Source: JANNGZ01 sp031404155 (GTDB lineage Bacteria > Pseudomonadota > Gammaproteobacteria > Burkholderiales > Burkholderiaceae_C). Taken from it: a stretch of DNA of 7,438 nt. This document shows positions 5,817 through 7,438 of the stretch, piece after piece. Where the stretch lies: positions 1 to 7,438 of the forward strand of contig JANNGZ010000383.1 in the NCBI GenBank assembly GCA_031404155.1. The letters run 5' to 3'. A program made the position numbers and the translations under genes. Under the pieces are notes generated by a model. That model ran no database searches. It was not told the origin of the DNA and was given only the letters and a program-made list of their open reading frames with translations. Within the stretch, counting starts at the first letter, position 1. Every line of letters begins with the position of its first letter.

Positions 5817-6218
5817 ATGTTGTGGTTCGGCAAAAAACCCCAACCTCCGATACGCAGCCTGATCGGTGAGGGCACGGTGCTGAGGGGCGAGATCCGGTTC
5901 GGCGACGGTCTTCGCATCGACGGCGAAGTACTCGGCGACGTGGTCGCCGAAGGCGAGCAGCGCAGCATCCTCGTCATCAGCGAGAAAGGCAGGGTCGAAG
6001 GCAAGGTGAAGGCGGGTCATGTCATCATCAGCGGCATGGTGGTCGGCCCGATCGAGTCGGACGAACTGCTTGAACTTCAGCCCAAAGCCCGCATCATTGG
6101 GGATGTACGCTACCAAGCTCTGGAGATGCACCAGGGCGCGTCGATCGACGGTGAGTTGAGGCCGCTGAAGGCCGAAGACAAACCGGCCCTTAAACTGGCC
6201 GCCTCGAACGAAGCTTGA
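5817..6218 (+). CDS. Bactofilin (polymer-forming cytoskeletal protein)
   Basis: Bactofilins self-assemble without nucleotide into membrane-associated filaments. In other bacteria they localise cell-wall enzymes, stalk or appendage machinery. The protein has 133 residues, typical of small bactofilins. The N-terminus MLWFGKK is a short hydrophobic/basic motif of the kind used for membrane attachment. The core (about 14-114) shows the right-handed beta-helix pattern of short strands with recurring Gly-Glu/Asp turns: GTVLRGEIRFGDGLRIDGEVLGDV, then GRVEGKVKAGHVIISGMVVGPI, then PKARIIGDVRYQAL, then GASIDGELRPL. The tail is short and charged. A weak ribosome binding site GGGAA (5806-5810) precedes the ATG by 6 nt. 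The gene lies 39 nt after the DUF6776-like gene and 34 nt before erpA, on the same strand. A functional link to the membrane coiled-coil protein is inferred from position only. Confidence 0.93.
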   Translation: MLWFGKKPQPPIRSLIGEGTVLRGEIRFGDGLRIDGEVLGDVVAEGEQRSILVISEKGRVEGKVKAGHVIISGMVVGPIESDELLELQPKARIIGDVRYQALEMHQGASIDGELRPLKAEDKPALKLAASNEA

Positions 6219-6252
6219 TCCGTCACTTGCCTGCACTATCCAGGAGCCTGTC

Positions 6253-6627
6253 ATGAACGCCGTCGCCGAACAAATTCCGCTCACCGCCGATGGCATGCCG
6301 GCGCCGCTGATCTTCACCGACAGCGCCGCCGACAAGGTCAAGCAGCTCGTCGACGAAGAAGGCAACCCGGAGTTGAAGCTGCGCGTCTTCGTGCAAGGCG
6401 GCGGCTGTTCCGGCTTTCAGTATGGGTTCACCTTCGACGAGGTGACCAACGACGACGACACGCAGATGACCAAGAACGGCGTCACCTTGCTGATCGACGC
6501 GATGAGCCTGCAATACCTCGGCGGCGCGGAAATCGACTACAAGGAAGACCTGCAAGGCGCGCAGTTCGTGATCAAGAATCCGAACGCGACCACCACCTGC
6601 GGATGCGGGTCCTCATTTTCCGTCTGA
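6253..6627 (+). CDS. erpA: Iron-sulfur cluster insertion protein ErpA (A-type carrier)
   Basis: Cytosolic A-type carrier that receives Fe-S clusters from the assembly scaffold and passes them to apo-proteins, in E. coli including IspG. It has 124 residues; E. coli ErpA has 114, and the extra length is N-terminal. All three cluster ligands are present: Cys52 in GGGCSGFQYGF and Cys116/Cys118 in TTCGCGSSFSV. The core from IFTDSAADKVK onwards aligns with ErpA rather than IscA, mainly through GFTFDEV, MSLQYLGGAEIDY and the SSFSV ending. The ATG at 6253 has a good ribosome binding site, AGGAG (6242-6246), 6 nt upstream. This is the last gene of the + strand run and is followed 29 nt later by a strong terminator. 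No IscR-like site was recognised in the 34-nt gap before it. Confidence 0.97.
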   Translation: MNAVAEQIPLTADGMPAPLIFTDSAADKVKQLVDEEGNPELKLRVFVQGGGCSGFQYGFTFDEVTNDDDTQMTKNGVTLLIDAMSLQYLGGAEIDYKEDLQGAQFVIKNPNATTTCGCGSSFSV

Positions 6628-6656
6628 ACCGAGACACGGTTGCCGCTTCGAACAAT

Positions 6657-6679
6657 GGCCGCCTTCGGGCGGCCTTTTT
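6657..6679. terminator. Rho-independent terminator of erpA, shared with convergent anmK
   Basis: GGCCGCC (6657-6663), loop TTCG (6664-6667), GGCGGCC (6668-6674), then five T residues (6675-6679): a perfect 7-bp GC stem with a stabilising UUCG-type tetraloop and a T-run. On the - strand the same hairpin follows the anmK stop codon, which is the complement of 6679-6681, with a weaker ATTGTT downstream. It can therefore end transcripts from both sides, more strongly for erpA. Confidence 0.92.
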
Positions 6680-7437
6680 CATGGCTGCGGCCGCGCCGCC
6701 GGATAGAGCGCGCCGAGCACGCGTGGCGCGCGCGCCCCGGTGACCTCGACAAGATTGCCGGGCAGGCGCTCGATGAAGCGCTGCGCCAGCCAGGCGAAGG
6801 CCGCGGCCTCCACTTGATCCACTGGCAGGCCGTGCAGTTGCGCGCTTGTGCCGACCCGCACCGCCGGCAGGTGAACCCGCAGCCGCTGCATCAGGTGGCT
6901 GTTGTGGGCGCCGCCGCCGCACACCGCGAGCGTGGTGGCTCGGGGCGCCTGCCCGGTCACAGCCAGCGCCGCAGTCCTTGCGGTCAATTCGGCCAGGGTG
7001 GCCTGCACGTCCTGCGGCGCCGTGGTGCGTGCGTGAACGGACAGTTTTCGCTCCAGCCAATCCAGGTCGAACAGGTCGCGGCCGGTGCTCTTGGGTGGCG
7101 GCAACGCAAAGAAGGGCTCGTTCAGCATCTCCGCGAGCAAGGCGTCGATCACGTGGCCCGAGGCGGCCCACGCGCCATCGCCATCGAAGGGCAGGCCGCA
7201 GTGGCGCGCGCACCAGGCGTCGAGCAGCAGGTTGGCCGGCCCGCAATCGAAACCCCCGACGCGGCCGTCGGCGCCGAGCAAGGTCAGGTTGGCAATGCCG
7301 CCGAGGTTGAGCACCGCGCGGTCTTCGCCGGCGCGGCCGAACATCGCGGCATGAAACGCCGGCACCAGGGGTGCGCCTTGCCCGCCGGCGGCCAGGTCGG
7401 CGCTGCGGAAGTCGCAGACCACGTCGATGCCGGTGAG
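6679..7437 (-). CDS. anmK: Anhydro-N-acetylmuramic acid kinase AnmK, 5' end outside the window
   Basis: Cytosolic kinase of peptidoglycan recycling that opens and phosphorylates 1,6-anhydro-MurNAc to MurNAc-6-phosphate. The frame stays open to the right edge, giving 253 residues of an expected roughly 370, so about 115-120 N-terminal residues are missing. The visible part starts LTGIDVVCDFRSADLAAGGQ, continues APLVPAFHAAMFG, then LNLGGIANLTLL, GFDCGPANLLLDAW (its Asp corresponds to the catalytic Asp182 of E. coli), PPKSTGRDLFDLDWL, DVQATLAELTA, CGGGAHNSHLMQRL, VEAAAFAWLAQRF and ends GNLVEVTGARAPRVLGALYP. The GTG at 7422 is an internal Val codon. GPAN stands where E. coli has GPGN. The gene converges on erpA, and its stop overlaps the last T of the erpA terminator. 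Confidence 0.96.
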   Translation of the reverse strand, partial: LTGIDVVCDFRSADLAAGGQGAPLVPAFHAAMFGRAGEDRAVLNLGGIANLTLLGADGRVGGFDCGPANLLLDAWCARHCGLPFDGDGAWAASGHVIDALLAEMLNEPFFALPPPKSTGRDLFDLDWLERKLSVHARTTAPQDVQATLAELTARTAALAVTGQAPRATTLAVCGGGAHNSHLMQRLRVHLPAVRVGTSAQLHGLPVDQVEAAAFAWLAQRFIERLPGNLVEVTGARAPRVLGALYPAARPQP

Positions 7438-7438
7438 C

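Noticed and set aside
6215..6242. TTGATC and TATCCA as a separate erpA promoter
   Set aside because: The -10 match is poor and transcription would start after the erpA ribosome binding site, leaving it untranslatable.
1..7438. CRISPR arrays, insertion sequences, attachment sites, rRNA or tRNA genes
   Set aside because: No spaced direct repeats, transposase or integrase motifs, target duplications or RNA gene signatures were found on reading both strands.

Overview
The window is GC-rich, densely coded chromosomal DNA. Its proteins look like those of a betaproteobacterium, most likely Burkholderiales in the broad Sphaerotilaceae/Comamonadaceae neighbourhood. That placement rests on recalled protein similarity and on the gene order rplM-rpsI-DUF6776-bactofilin-erpA with a convergent anmK. 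It is an inference, not a computed result.

Left part (1-3711): the 3' nine-tenths of htpG (Hsp90 chaperone) on the + strand runs convergently, with a gap of only 25 bp, into srkA (stress-response Ser/Thr kinase, YihE family) on the - strand. Upstream of srkA, also on the - strand, is a membrane-anchored DUF2726 protein. The 100-bp gap between these two - strand genes holds a perfect 13-bp inverted repeat. It also holds a small hairpin whose loop carries the srkA ribosome binding site.

Middle (3712-4158): a 447-bp divergent intergenic region. Its right half has a -10 box and a roughly 200-nt, hairpin-rich leader for the ribosomal protein operon. Its left half has no convincing gene, only a faint - strand resemblance to the C-terminus of a type IV pseudopilin.

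Right part (4159-7438): rplM (L13) and rpsI (S9) form a tight pair that ends in a hairpin terminator or attenuator. Three further co-directional genes follow: a membrane coiled-coil protein of DUF6776 type, a bactofilin, and erpA (A-type Fe-S carrier). A textbook TTCG-loop terminator ends this run. It also lies directly behind the stop codon of the convergent anmK (anhydro-N-acetylmuramic acid kinase), which runs off the right edge.

Functionally this is mostly core housekeeping: protein folding and stress, ribosome biogenesis, Fe-S assembly, cell-wall recycling and cytoskeleton. I see no mobile element, CRISPR array, tRNA, rRNA or defence cluster. The least understood parts are the DUF6776-bactofilin pair, the DUF2726 membrane protein and the structured rplM leader.
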